Of a DNA stretch of 62,456 bases, positions 1 through 9,195 are shown one piece after another. The DNA is from Nostocales cyanobacterium (lineage in GTDB: Bacteria; Cyanobacteriota; Cyanobacteriia; Cyanobacteriales; Nostocaceae). The translations under genes and the position numbers were made by a program. Numbering within the stretch: position 1 is the stretch's first letter; every line of letters starts with the position of its first letter. The notes beneath the pieces are model-generated. The model saw nothing but the letters and a program-made list of their open reading frames with translations. It was not told the DNA's origin and did no database searches. The stretch spans positions 1 through 62,456 of the forward strand of contig RDXV01000007.1 in the NCBI GenBank assembly GCA_004292695.1, in the 5' to 3' direction.

Positions 1-1021
1 TTCCTTCAAATAAGCTATCTTCTATGGTTTGTACAGTGAAGGTTTTAGAGGTTTCACCCTGTGCAAATGTCAATGTTTGGGAATTTGCGGTAAAGTCACT
101 AACACTTGCTGTATCACCTGCTGCAATGGATGTAGAGACTGTGACACTTTGTGCAGTTAAAAAGTCATCACTGCGGGTAACTGTGAAAGTAATTCCATTT
201 CCTTCCTCTGCGGATGCTTGAGTGATGGAGAAAACTGGAATTAGAAAACCAAAGTCTGCGGGTGTTAAGTCTGCTGCTGTAATACCTATTAAAATACCAA
301 AGGTAACTTCAACTTCATTTATCAGAGCTTTAACGAGTGTGTCATTAACGCTTTGTTCTAAAATGATATCTTCAAAGGTTTGAACTTGGGGAATACCTGC
401 AATGATGACTTGATCATCACCTTGGGTAAAATCATTAACAACTGCTGGTTCATCAGGGATTTCACCGTTACCAAAATAATAGCGGTCTAAACCAGCACCG
501 CCTGTCATTTCTGTACCGAGTTTACCAGCGTATAAATAATCATTTCCATCATTACCAAATAGGTGATCGCTCGCTAAATTCCCAATCAGCGTATCATCAC
601 CTTCACCCCCTTCCAGCAAATTGTTTCCTCCATGACTGAATATCTTGAGGAAATCATCATCGCCTCCTCCTTGGAGGTTATTAAAGCTACCTTCTATAAC
701 GTATAACTTATCATCGCCATCATTACCATAGAGGAGGTTATCATCACCTTCAACTATAAATAGGCGATCGCCATCATCACCACCTTTCAGGGTATTATTA
801 CCGAGAATACCCTTAGCATATAGATCATCTTCACCTGCACCGCCTAATAAGCTATCATTGGTATTGGCGACTAATTCATCATTTCCCATACCACCATCAA
901 GGGTGTTATTACCTAAACCACTACTTGCATCTAGGTCATCATCACCTTCTAAACCAAATAATTCATCATTTTCAGAAATCGTAAACAGATCATCGTTATC
1001 AGGAGTGCCATTAATTATCAT
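1..1021 (-). CDS. RTX / Calx-beta repeat protein, C-terminus cut by window edge
   Basis: The reading frame stays open from an ATG at 1021 to the left edge, giving 340 visible residues that begin MIINGTPDNDDLF. Residues 1 to about 165 are glycine/aspartate-rich nonapeptide repeats of the haemolysin-type calcium-binding (RTX) kind, with GGxGxD-like units such as LQGGGDDDF and LEGGEGDDTLIGN. A terminal RTX-type segment follows (DRYYFGNGEIPDEPAVVNDF). From about residue 260 a Calx-beta domain begins (VFSITQASAEEGNGITFTVTR), and it is cut off by the window. Proteins of this type are normally exported by type I secretion using a C-terminal signal, which cannot be seen here. There is no N-terminal signal peptide, as expected for that route. 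The next gene to the right also carries RTX repeats. Function beyond calcium-dependent folding and adhesion-type architecture is unknown. Confidence 0.85.
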   Translation of the reverse strand, partial: MIINGTPDNDDLFTISENDELFGLEGDDDLDASSGLGNNTLDGGMGNDELVANTNDSLLGGAGEDDLYAKGILGNNTLKGGDDGDRLFIVEGDDNLLYGNDGDDKLYVIEGSFNNLQGGGDDDFLKIFSHGGNNLLEGGEGDDTLIGNLASDHLFGNDGNDYLYAGKLGTEMTGGAGLDRYYFGNGEIPDEPAVVNDFTQGDDQVIIAGIPQVQTFEDIILEQSVNDTLVKALINEVEVTFGILIGITAADLTPADFGFLIPVFSITQASAEEGNGITFTVTRSDDFLTAQSVTVSTSIAAGDTASVSDFTANSQTLTFAQGETSKTFTVQTIEDSLFEG

Positions 1022-1465
1022 GATTGTGTTTTTACCTAACTAAGTTTTTCAATAAGTGCAGATGATACATTCGCTGGACATTGTTCCACAATTATTAATG
1101 TGTTGCAAGATACATTAAATCTAAATGTATCTACTGCTATCAATAAAGTTTGATACCAAAATCATAAAGATCGAGAAAAACTATTTTTTATACTATGTGT
1201 ACACTGGTTACATTCCCCTTTAATGTAGACAGTATAAGTAGTACAAATCTCACAGTAAAATTAATTAATCATTATTCAAAGTTTATCAAAATATTAAAAT
1301 TTTGCTCACTTCTCCCCATCAGATGATGTATTTGACTACGGGAGTTTTGACTAAAATTGACTAAAATTTAATTTTCTGATCAGTTTGATCAGTAGACATC
1401 ATAACCATTAGGAAAAAATACAGAATTGTTGATTTCTGTACCTTTTCCTGTTAGAATTCATGTTT
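1022..1465. other. Intergenic region between two RTX genes
   Basis: This AT-rich stretch of 444 bases has no convincing gene. It must hold the promoter of the minus-strand RTX/Calx-beta gene that starts at 1021. A perfect 7-bp inverted repeat, CTGATCA-GTT-TGATCAG at 1376-1392, lies just downstream of the phytase-like gene. On the minus strand an A/T-rich run follows it, so it could be a weak terminator. Nothing else was recognised. Confidence 0.5.
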
Positions 1466-4400
1466 CTACACGAAACGGAAATCAGCAGCAGTTAAGTTAC
1501 TGGTATTTACATCATTGAGAATAGCGATGATTTGATCGCCAACAGCAATAGTATTACCACTGAAAGTTAAACTATTGAAGTTAAAAGTATTACCTTGACC
1601 GCCAATATACAAAACATCAGTACCGAGATCAAAATCAACAATAGTGTTAGCAACTGTGGGTAAGTCTCCAGTCAAGATCCAGAATTGATCCGCACCCATA
1701 CCACCAGCAATGATATTATTTCCACCTTCTTGTACATAGAATATATCATCACCTTCACCACCTAAAGCACGGCCATTTGCACCCAGGGAAAAAGTATCAT
1801 TTCCTACACCACCGGAAAGACGATAACCCATAGCATCGGTAGCGTCTATTCTATCATTACCACTACCACCAAAGATTTTATCACCATTTCCTACATCAAT
1901 CATATCTTCACCACTACCAGTAAACACACGGTTATCACCAGTACGACTACCACCAGTGGGAACATCTACCTCATCGTTTCCAGCACCTGTAAAAACAGTA
2001 TCTTTAATACCATCAAAATTGACAGTTACACCAGCAAGTAATACATCTGCATTTGGAGTTCCAAAAACTAATTCTGGTGGTTCATTGACAGTTGCAATTT
2101 GCTGAGGAAATTCAATTATTCCTAATTGTAAAGGAATGGGGGTAGGAGATAAATTAATTGTCACTGAACCATCAGCATTATTGGTACTACCAATAACATT
2201 AAAATCGTTATCATTGACAATTGCTAAAGTGTTGGGTGCAACTAAAGCTAAACCTTCTAATTTTTCAACTCCTGTATAACCAATTTCCGCTGCATTTACC
2301 AGTAAATTTTTACTGACTGGAGTGATACCAGCGGTAACTAATTCTTCTGGTGTTAATTGTTCAATAGTTTTATCTGCGGGTAAAGTGAAATTGTCAGAAT
2401 TATAGATATTGGTAGCTGCGGTTAAATCAATTTCATAGATGAGTTTATTAGCAGTTAGATTACTTCTATCATCTCTTTCAATGACAGCAAATTTACCATC
2501 ACCTAAATAAACAGCATCACCAATTTTATCAGTTTTCGCATTGCCACTAGCACTAATATCATCTAACAGATATAGATATTCACCAGTGACTTGTTTAGTA
2601 ACAACATCAAATTCTAAAATTCTTAAATTGCGGGAATTTCTAGAAGTTGTATCCGCAGCAAAATCAGGATTATCAATTGCACTTTGGATAAAAGCATAGA
2701 GCTTATTACCAGCTAAAGCTACAGCTTCAAAACCACGATTTCCGCGACGTTGTGCATAAATTGATGGGATAACTTCAGTACCAAAAGTTCCCACAGATTC
2801 ACCATTTGCAGAAGCCGTACCTTGGGGAATAAATCTATCAATTAAAACCCCATTCATGTTAAAATGGTAAATAGCTGGGCGGTATTCATCCACCATCCAA
2901 AAATCACCATTTTCAGCAACAACAATACCTTCTAAATCTGCACCCAAAGGATCATTAGCAATCGCATTTCCTAAAACATCAATCCCAAATTCATCAGTGT
3001 AAGTTGTTCCTTGATCTCCTGGTTGTAAATTAGGAAGTCCTGTTAATGGTGTTGTTCCATCTTCTTTAAATAATTTAACTCTCTCAGTAATGGTAAGTTC
3101 ACCACTATTTTGATTGAGTTCAAATTTCACTATTTCTGGTTGAAAATCAGGTAAAGGAAAAGGTCTACCAGCATCAGAATTTTCACCATTAGGACCACGA
3201 TCAGGATGAGTAACAAAAGTCAGATTTCCGTTTGCTGCAATTCCCGTAAAATACAATCCTGAAAAACCACCCAATAAAAATTCTTGACCTGTTGCACTAT
3301 CTCCTAAAGATGGTAAATTGGTAAATTGATAAGTGGATAATCTAGGACTGGGATTAATTTCATATAGACTCACAGTTTCACTTACTTCATTAGCGACCGC
3401 TAACAAAGGTTTACCATTAGGACTATCAGCAGCAGAAATAAATTTTAGACCTTCAGGACTAATATCAGTTTCTGTGGTAATATACTGAACAAATTGCGGT
3501 AATTCTGGATTACTTAAATCATAAACTAAGACACCACCAGCGCTACGTTCTAAACCGATAAACCCATAAGTTACACCATCAATGATACCTATTTCTACAC
3601 TTTCCGGTTCTGCACCTTTATTATCAGAACGAGTATCAAATTCTCCAGGATTTCTATTATTAGCATTAAATAAATTCGGTGTGAGTTGGGAAGTAATTTG
3701 GGCAATATCATCACCACTATCATAGACTAAATTACCTTGAGCATCCCAGATCGAAAAAGAACGACCACCATAAGCATAAAGTTGATCAAAATCTCCGTCT
3801 GTATCTCCCAGAGTATTAGTAACAGTTAAACGACCTATATTTGCATTAGCTTGTAATTCCGCTGCATTAGGAAAAGCGGTAGGATCTAAAACTAAATTCC
3901 CAACTCTTGATTCTTCATTAAAAAGAACACCTTCTCTGTTATTAGGAGCAGGTAAAATATTATTACCAGTGGGACGAATACGAGCATCTCCTTCATTTGC
4001 GGTGATATAATAGGTATTACCTGCAATTTTAAAAGATTTAATTCCGTCCGGTTGATACATCCCAAAAATAGGCCAATTTCGGATATTAATTCCACCGTCT
4101 CGATCACTTGCATCTAAACCATTTCCTGGTAAACTATGATCTTTAAAACCTAAAGGTAAAATATCAGTAATTGTTGCATTAGCTATATCTAAAACTGCGA
4201 CAGCGTTATTTTCCTGAAGTGTAATAAAAGCAGTTTGGTTATCAGGAGAAACTGCAATATATTCTGGTTCTAAATCTTGTGCAACTGTAGCATTGAGTCC
4301 AAAAATTCTTACTCCTTCTGTTTTTAATGTCTCTATTTGTTCATTAAAAGCGGTAAAAGTTGCAGTGGTGACATGACTATTATTTAAACTACTAATTTCT

Positions 4401-4912
4401 CCAGAAACATCAATGATACTAATAGAAGATTCTGGATCAATGGTATAATCTTCGCTGGGTTCTCCTTCATTTGCAACCAGTAATTTAGTACCATCATTAT
4501 TGAAAGTAATCATATCAGGTAAAGCACCCACTGTCACTTCTGCGAGTTGACTGAAAGTGTTAGCATCAAAGAAAACAACTTTACCAGGATTTGTAATATC
4601 ATTAGCAGAAATAGCAACAGCAACAATACTATTTTCTGTTCCTTTTCTAACTGCTATACTTTGAATTCCTCCCCCAAAACTAGATAAATTAACTTGATTA
4701 ATTAATGTTAGGTTGATGGGGTTAGAAATATCAACCACTTGTAAAATAGGTTGATCATTTAATGTTCCGGTGACAAATAAACGGTTAGTTTGGGGATCAA
4801 AATCAGAAATTTCCGCCCCATTTAACTTAACAGTACCAATATTTTGCAGTTTAATTGAAGTTGTCATTTCTCTATTTACAGTTACAGGTTTTGAGTAGTT
4901 GATGGTTTTCAA
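1466..4912 (-). CDS. Secreted choice-of-anchor I / phytase-like esterase with RTX C-terminus (1148 aa)
   Basis: Three parts can be seen. Residues about 15-525 form a beta-propeller-like choice-of-anchor I module (motifs SIAVRKGTENSIVAVAIS, TKLLVANEGEPSEDYTID, PEYIAVSPDNQTAFITLQE, YITANEGDAR). Residues about 530-940 match the esterase-like-activity-of-phytase family (THPDRGPNGE, DLEGIVVAENGDFWMVDEYRPAIY, GFEAVALAGNKLYAF, VEKLEGLALV). Residues about 955-1148 are degenerate RTX repeats ending in a hydrophobic tail typical of type I secretion substrates. No Sec signal is present, which fits RTX export. In cyanobacteria such proteins are commonly extracellular and may release phosphate from organic esters, but substrate and activity are inferred from family only. 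The start at 4912 places MKTINYSKPVTVN first; a later ATG (MTTSIKLQ, residue 16) is an alternative. Confidence 0.85.
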   Translation of the reverse strand: MKTINYSKPVTVNREMTTSIKLQNIGTVKLNGAEISDFDPQTNRLFVTGTLNDQPILQVVDISNPINLTLINQVNLSSFGGGIQSIAVRKGTENSIVAVAISANDITNPGKVVFFDANTFSQLAEVTVGALPDMITFNNDGTKLLVANEGEPSEDYTIDPESSISIIDVSGEISSLNNSHVTTATFTAFNEQIETLKTEGVRIFGLNATVAQDLEPEYIAVSPDNQTAFITLQENNAVAVLDIANATITDILPLGFKDHSLPGNGLDASDRDGGINIRNWPIFGMYQPDGIKSFKIAGNTYYITANEGDARIRPTGNNILPAPNNREGVLFNEESRVGNLVLDPTAFPNAAELQANANIGRLTVTNTLGDTDGDFDQLYAYGGRSFSIWDAQGNLVYDSGDDIAQITSQLTPNLFNANNRNPGEFDTRSDNKGAEPESVEIGIIDGVTYGFIGLERSAGGVLVYDLSNPELPQFVQYITTETDISPEGLKFISAADSPNGKPLLAVANEVSETVSLYEINPSPRLSTYQFTNLPSLGDSATGQEFLLGGFSGLYFTGIAANGNLTFVTHPDRGPNGENSDAGRPFPLPDFQPEIVKFELNQNSGELTITERVKLFKEDGTTPLTGLPNLQPGDQGTTYTDEFGIDVLGNAIANDPLGADLEGIVVAENGDFWMVDEYRPAIYHFNMNGVLIDRFIPQGTASANGESVGTFGTEVIPSIYAQRRGNRGFEAVALAGNKLYAFIQSAIDNPDFAADTTSRNSRNLRILEFDVVTKQVTGEYLYLLDDISASGNAKTDKIGDAVYLGDGKFAVIERDDRSNLTANKLIYEIDLTAATNIYNSDNFTLPADKTIEQLTPEELVTAGITPVSKNLLVNAAEIGYTGVEKLEGLALVAPNTLAIVNDNDFNVIGSTNNADGSVTINLSPTPIPLQLGIIEFPQQIATVNEPPELVFGTPNADVLLAGVTVNFDGIKDTVFTGAGNDEVDVPTGGSRTGDNRVFTGSGEDMIDVGNGDKIFGGSGNDRIDATDAMGYRLSGGVGNDTFSLGANGRALGGEGDDIFYVQEGGNNIIAGGMGADQFWILTGDLPTVANTIVDFDLGTDVLYIGGQGNTFNFNSLTFSGNTIAVGDQIIAILNDVNTSNLTAADFRFV

Positions 4913-5055
4913 TGAAATAATTAAAATCTGGAAAACCTAATGATCACCATGAACCTATAACAGTAAATTTAAGATAAAAATAACAAATGGTTAAGAGAAA
5001 CAAAAATATTCTATATTCTAGAAAATCTCCATATCTTAAATCATGTTTCCTATCT

Positions 5056-5089
5056 AAAAAAAGGGTGTATTACCCTAAATAACACACCC
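5056..5089 (-). terminator. Rho-independent terminator of the 161-aa gene
   Basis: On the minus strand a stem GGGTGTGTTA pairs with TAATACACCC (one mismatch) around a 7-base loop and is followed by seven T residues. It lies 19 bases past the stop codon of the gene ending at 5108. Confidence 0.8.
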
Positions 5090-5107
5090 AAAAATTGAAT
5101 TTATAAC

Positions 5108-5593
5108 TTACGCTTTTTCCATTTCAGCGGTACTTTGGAAAGGTTGACCTTGTTGTTTAAAATCTGCCGTAAAGGTAGGATAAAGATTAAAATTAACCTT
5201 CTTATTTGCTGAACCTTCAAAATCAGGAAACCGGGGTTTAACGATCCACCAATAGCTTTTTTGAGTGGAACTAATTCCGGGAGCAAGATCACCAAAACTA
5301 AAGTAAGGAGTTTCCGCACCAGAATCTATAATATCACCATTAGCATCACACAAATGGACATCAAACCCCATTGAATCATCATCAAGATCAATATAGACTT
5401 TTACATCTCTCAGAAAAATATTTCCAGTGTTTTTAACCCTGACATTACCAACGATCCAACCAGTGTTTTTCATCACTACTGTACGTGACCAAAAATCATG
5501 ATCAATTTGTAAATCTATCTTTTTGTCAGATATACTAAAACAATCTCTTTTCCAGCTATTGTTGTAAGCTGCAACTCCACCGTTTAATGTCAT
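5108..5593 (-). CDS. Hypothetical 161-aa beta-rich protein
   Basis: I do not recognise this family. The protein begins MTLNGGVAAYNNSW and has no signal peptide or membrane segment. Its middle (NVRVKNTGNIFLRDVKVYID and LAPGISSTQKSYWWIVKP) resembles beta-sandwich domains such as CARDB or DUF11, where conserved NTG turns join strands. It ends in a charged tail (STAEMEKA). The gene stands alone with its own terminator just downstream, 195 bases from the phytase-like RTX gene on the same strand. Codon usage looks like that of the neighbours. That it is a real gene is supported by the terminator and the clean frame; function is unknown. Confidence 0.65.
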   Translation of the reverse strand: MTLNGGVAAYNNSWKRDCFSISDKKIDLQIDHDFWSRTVVMKNTGWIVGNVRVKNTGNIFLRDVKVYIDLDDDSMGFDVHLCDANGDIIDSGAETPYFSFGDLAPGISSTQKSYWWIVKPRFPDFEGSANKKVNFNLYPTFTADFKQQGQPFQSTAEMEKA

Positions 5594-5832
5594 AATGTTA
5601 TTTTCTTTGAGGTTGTAAAAACAGTAGGTTATGGGATTTACCTACAATAACATACACATTATGTCCGAAACTTTCCGTAAATTCTAGGAGTGTGACAAAA
5701 ATCTATATTTGTGTACATAACTTAAAATTTACACCCTGACTCTCTGTGACTCCTTACTAAATAATTACAAATAATGATAAAATACGATGAGATTTAATGT
5801 TAATCTTTTACCTTTTGATGTGAGATCCAAAG

Positions 5833-6507
5833 ATGTGGAATTACGAGCAGTTATTTAACCAGATTGAAGAATTAGTAATGCACCATTCACCTAGCGGTGT
5901 AGAAACGGAAATTAATAATTTATTACTGCAAAAATTCGCAGATTTAGGTGTAGAAGTTTGGTTAGATCGCGCTGATAATATTATTGCCAAAATTCCTGGG
6001 AAAAACTCAGATCAAAAAATTGCTATTACCGCTCACAAAGATGAAATTGGCGCGATTGTTAAAAACATTGGTGAATCTGGTAAAGTAGAAGTTCGTAAAT
6101 TAGGCGGTGCATTTCCTTGGGTTTATGGTGAATGGGAAGGCAAAAGTAAAAACTTTGTACAAGAGAATTACACAGAAAACTATATCAACTGGTTATCAGA
6201 ACCTGCTTGGAATGCCCCACTAGGGGGAGAAACTGCGGTAGAAATTGCTAACCGTGCCATGCCTGTAATTACTGAAATTAGGGATAAACACGCCGAAGGT
6301 AACATTTTAGTAGTTTCCCATAAAGCCACAATTCGGATCATGCTTTGTAGTTTACTGGGCATTGACTTAGGATGCTATCGCTACCGGGTAAATATTCTAG
6401 TTGCATCCGTCAGTGTAGTTAAATTTGACGTTAATGGTCCACTACTGGAAGTATTAGGCGATCGCTACCACATACCCGATCATATTCGTTCACGTCCAGG
6501 AACTTGA
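5833..6507 (+). pseudogene. Fused remnant: M42 peptidase N-terminus joined to histidine-phosphatase C-terminus
   Basis: The 224-aa frame is two half genes in phase. Residues 1-97 match the start of cyanobacterial M42-family (glutamyl aminopeptidase/endoglucanase-type) metallopeptidases: HHSPSGVETEINNLL, ADNIIAKIPGK, ITAHKDEIGAIV with the first metal-site His/Asp, and RKLGGAFPWVYGE. Normal family length is about 340-360 aa, so two thirds, including the remaining metal ligands, are absent. Residues about 98-224 match the back half of a phosphoglycerate-mutase-like histidine phosphatase: YGEWEGKS, GGETAVEIANR and the second catalytic His in LVVSHKATIRIMLCSLLGID. The first catalytic RHG motif is missing. 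Both families carry Tyr-Gly-Glu at the junction (TATGGTGAA, 6124-6132), so a deletion between neighbouring genes through this short homology is the likely origin. Neither activity is expected. Confidence 0.8.
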
Positions 6508-6511
6508 GACT

Positions 6512-6552
6512 ATGGGGAGATGGGGAGATGGGGAGATGGGGAGATGGGGAGA
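6512..6552. repeat. Octamer tandem repeat TGGGGAGA x5
   Basis: Five consecutive copies of TGGGGAGA directly follow the fused remnant. This is a simple tandem repeat of the kind scattered through Nostocales genomes. Confidence 0.9.
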
Positions 6553-6576
6553 AAAATTAGTTCTTTATTCTTCTAA

Positions 6577-6610
<34 letters not shown>

Positions 6611-6617
6611 TGATCTC

Positions 6618-7859
6618 CTATCGTAGCGAAATCAACAGATTTTGATTAATAGTCATTTCTAAATCTGTATTTGGTTCAATGGCAATTAAATCTACACTGC
6701 TTCTACCGAAGAAAAGACCAATTAACGCACCGATACCAGCACCACCGAGAATTTCCTCAGTAGCAATAGCGCGATCGCCAGTAACCGCAGATATGGCCGC
6801 AGCCGCACTTGCACCCAACACAGTATTTTTAATAATTGAACCTGTGCTAGTTCCTTTTCTCACAGTTTCCACTTTGGTAATGACACCAGAAGAAGCACTC
6901 AAATTATATTCCTGGCCATTGGTTAAAACTAACTTTTGTGCCTCGAATTGAGAACCACCTTGAGCCGGTTGGAGTTGCCCAATTACCTGACTACCAGCAG
7001 GAATAACTACAGTACCATCTTGAGTAATCACATTTTGGGAAGTAGTCAAAGTTAAAGGTGCAGTTTCCTCCTTAGTCACCAGAATTTTTTGTGCTTGTTC
7101 ATACTTCACCGGAATTACAGTTCCTTGGGGAATAGTAACAGTAGTAACTGGTGGAGGGGTAGTTTGTTGTGCAACAATGTAAGGTGAATTAATAGCCGCC
7201 ACCTGATTAGTGCTAACCAACGCTTGATAAATAAACGCTGCCACCTGCGCCCTAGTTGCAGTTACAGTAGGATTGAGAAATTTAACATTAGGATAATTAA
7301 CCACAATTTTGCGTTCAGTGGCCGCAGCGATAGGACTACGAGCATAACCAGAAATGTTAAAACCATCATTGTAATATTGCAAAGTGGTTTCCGTATTGCT
7401 CATGGGAGCATAGCCCAAACCATTAGCCAAAGACACTAAAACCTGTTCACGGGGAATATTTTGATTAGGTCTAAATACATTTCCAGGATACCCCGATAAA
7501 AAACCTATAGAATAAGATTGTCTAATGGCACTATAAGCCCAATAACTACTAGGTACATCATTAAAATTCACAGGTTGCCGTTCTGCGGACTTACTAAAAG
7601 CCTTATTAATCATCGCTGCAAACTGCGCCCTTGTCACCGGTTCTTCAGGACGAAATGTACCATCAGGAAACCCAGCAATTACACCCCGTTGGGATAGTTG
7701 TTGAATAAATTGTGATGCCCAATAATTAGATGAAACATCAGAAAAACTTGTTTGTGCTAAAGATGGCGCAGGTGTCATTAAAGGTGCTATACTAGCAGTG
7801 GAGACACTTAAAGCCATTAATAAAGCTGTCTTGGATTGTAAGCGATTTAAAGTAAACAT
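6618..7859 (-). CDS. S-layer homology (SLH) domain envelope protein with glycine-zipper C-terminus
   Basis: A signal peptide (residues 1-35, ending SLAQT) is followed by three SLH domains at about 37-85, 97-150 and 160-215 (FSDVSSNYWASQFI, FPDGTFRPEEPVTRAQFAA, FNDVPSSYWAYSAI). A Pro/Thr linker leads to a C-terminal module (about 245-413) with IPQGTVIPVKYEQAQKI, VIPAGSQVIGQLQPAQ, and a glycine/alanine-rich hydrophobic stretch (VLGASAAAAISAVTG to GGAGIGALIGLFFG) resembling a glycine zipper. SLH domains in cyanobacteria bind peptidoglycan-linked polymer, so the protein probably sits in the periplasm or outer envelope. The C-terminal module is shared with the next gene (8432-9115), which lacks SLH domains. 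The two probably arose by duplication plus domain gain or loss. Exact role unknown. Confidence 0.85.
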   Translation of the reverse strand: MFTLNRLQSKTALLMALSVSTASIAPLMTPAPSLAQTSFSDVSSNYWASQFIQQLSQRGVIAGFPDGTFRPEEPVTRAQFAAMINKAFSKSAERQPVNFNDVPSSYWAYSAIRQSYSIGFLSGYPGNVFRPNQNIPREQVLVSLANGLGYAPMSNTETTLQYYNDGFNISGYARSPIAAATERKIVVNYPNVKFLNPTVTATRAQVAAFIYQALVSTNQVAAINSPYIVAQQTTPPPVTTVTIPQGTVIPVKYEQAQKILVTKEETAPLTLTTSQNVITQDGTVVIPAGSQVIGQLQPAQGGSQFEAQKLVLTNGQEYNLSASSGVITKVETVRKGTSTGSIIKNTVLGASAAAAISAVTGDRAIATEEILGGAGIGALIGLFFGRSSVDLIAIEPNTDLEMTINQNLLISLR

Positions 7860-8121
7860 TGTTCTTACTCCTGTAAAAATTATTAGAAGGAACAGGTACG
7901 AGAAAATACACCACAGTAATAATAACTGTTTTTCTCAGTTACCTGGTAATTGCTTTATTTGTTGTTTAGTTAACTACTCTGTTATCTACTTAGACAATTT
8001 TGACATCAAACTGTTCCTGTGTTTTCCCCTCTTTTGTTAATATTTTTATAGTCATGATCCCAACATTAGTTATCTACCAAATATGTCGGTTAGATTACTG
8101 AATTTATTCTTCATATTGTTT

Positions 8122-8213
8122 AGGACTTACGCACAAGTTACGGAATAAACGAACCACAGAGGGACAGAGAACACAGAGGAATGAGGATTTGAGAGATATT
8201 TTGCGTAAGTCCT
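8122..8213. repeat. 92-bp element with 12-bp perfect terminal inverted repeats
   Basis: The ends are AGGACTTACGCA (8122-8133) and its exact complement TGCGTAAGTCCT (8202-8213). The interior contains the degenerate motif GAACCACAGAGGGACAGAG, followed by AACACAGAGGAATGAGGA, which recurs without the ends at 20707-20752. There is no coding capacity. It looks like a miniature (MITE-like) non-autonomous element; no clear target-site duplication was found. Confidence 0.7.
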
Positions 8214-8348
8214 GTTGTTAATAAATTCTCAAATAAGCTGTTACACTGCTAAATTGTATAATTCTCAAATTCTTAATTTTTGTGGAACAGGCATCTTGCC
8301 TGTGAAATTTATACAAATTAAATACACAACAGCTTAACTATCGGATGC

Positions 8349-8386
8349 CAAAAATATATTCCCAATTTCTCAAAGAAGTTGGGAAT
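8349..8386 (-). terminator. Probable terminator of the 227-aa envelope gene
   Basis: The stem ATTCCCAA (8358-8365) pairs with TTGGGAAT (8379-8386) around a 13-base loop. On the minus strand it is followed by TATATTTTTGG, and it lies 46 bases beyond the stop of the minus-strand gene ending at 8432. Confidence 0.55.
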
Positions 8387-8431
8387 TTGATAGCAAAAAT
8401 CAAGACTGTCAAATTTATCACCTACAATTCA

Positions 8432-9115
8432 TTAGCGAGGTATAATTAAGTTTGACTGTAAGGTGATATCTAAATCGTCTTCTGGACGTAACACAAACAT
8501 ATCAACAGAATTTCTTCTGAGTAACACACTTGCTAACGCACCCGCAGCAGCACCACCAATGGGTTCTAAGGTTTCAATTTTCTTGTTACCTGTTAATAGT
8601 GAAATTGCCGTAGCTGCACCTGCACCAATAGCCGCATCGGTTAATATTTGTCCTGTGCTTGTACCTTTGGAAATTCTCTGAGTTTCCGTAATAGTACGGG
8701 AGTTAGCGAAAATTTGCTGTCTTCTTCCCGAAGGAAATACTAATTCTCTGGCTACAAAACGTACACCTTGTCTGTTATTGTTGTTTTGACGACTGTCTAG
8801 CCTAACAGGTTGCAATTCACCGATAACTTCTGATCCGCGAGGGATTAAAATATTTCTATTACCGTCTATGATATCGTTAGCTATCCTTAACGTTAAAGGT
8901 GCTGTTTCCCCCGGTTGCACAATTACTTTCTCTTTTTCATAGGTGACAGGTAGGGTTACATTGCTAGGAATGGTGGTAGAACGAGATTGATTAAGATTAA
9001 ATTGTGCCTGGGCAGGAGTAAAGGTAAATAAAGGTGTAACTGTAGCTGTTGTCACTGCTATAGCTATTAGTGCAGCAGTGCTAGATTTCCAACGCATAAT
9101 TCTATTCATTATCAT
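8432..9115 (-). CDS. Exported glycine-zipper protein, paralogue of the SLH protein C-terminus
   Basis: Residues 1-38 are a signal peptide (basic MNRIMRWKSS start, hydrophobic core, APAQAQF cleavage region). The mature part has the same order of motifs as residues 245-413 of the SLH protein at 6618-7859: IPSNVTLPVTYEKEKVIV, LIPRGSEVIGELQPVR, FVARELVFPSGRRQQI, ISKGTSTGQILTDAAIG, GAATAISLLTG, GGAAAGALASVLLRRNSVDM, LDITLQSNLIIPR. The pair therefore defines a shared module of about 170 residues. The Gly/Ala stretch could insert in or lie against a membrane. Nearby ATG codons (residues 1, 3 and 7) leave the exact start uncertain by a few codons. The gene is followed by a hairpin with a T-rich tail. 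Likely a periplasmic or outer-membrane structural protein; no enzymatic motif is present. Confidence 0.75.
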   Translation of the reverse strand: MIMNRIMRWKSSTAALIAIAVTTATVTPLFTFTPAQAQFNLNQSRSTTIPSNVTLPVTYEKEKVIVQPGETAPLTLRIANDIIDGNRNILIPRGSEVIGELQPVRLDSRQNNNNRQGVRFVARELVFPSGRRQQIFANSRTITETQRISKGTSTGQILTDAAIGAGAATAISLLTGNKKIETLEPIGGAAAGALASVLLRRNSVDMFVLRPEDDLDITLQSNLIIPR

Positions 9116-9195
9116 ATTTCCAATGACTGTGATAGATATGATGACGTGGACTGAGTAGGATAGTTTCTTGGGTTGTCAGTCACCGCTAGATCCCC

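Larger units (their letters stand above)
7860..8431. other. Intergenic region with repeat elements, no gene
   Basis: These 572 bases lie between the two paralogous envelope genes and contain no convincing reading frame. They hold the inverted-repeat element at 8122-8213, a short palindrome ACAGGCA-TCT-TGCCTGT at 8287-8303 belonging to a dispersed family, and a likely terminator at 8349-8386. The promoter of the SLH gene must lie just above 7860. Confidence 0.6.

Noticed and set aside
858-1043. Plus-strand frame opposite the RTX repeats
   Set aside because: Antisense shadow of the Gly/Asp repeat region; the minus-strand RTX protein is clearly the coding frame.
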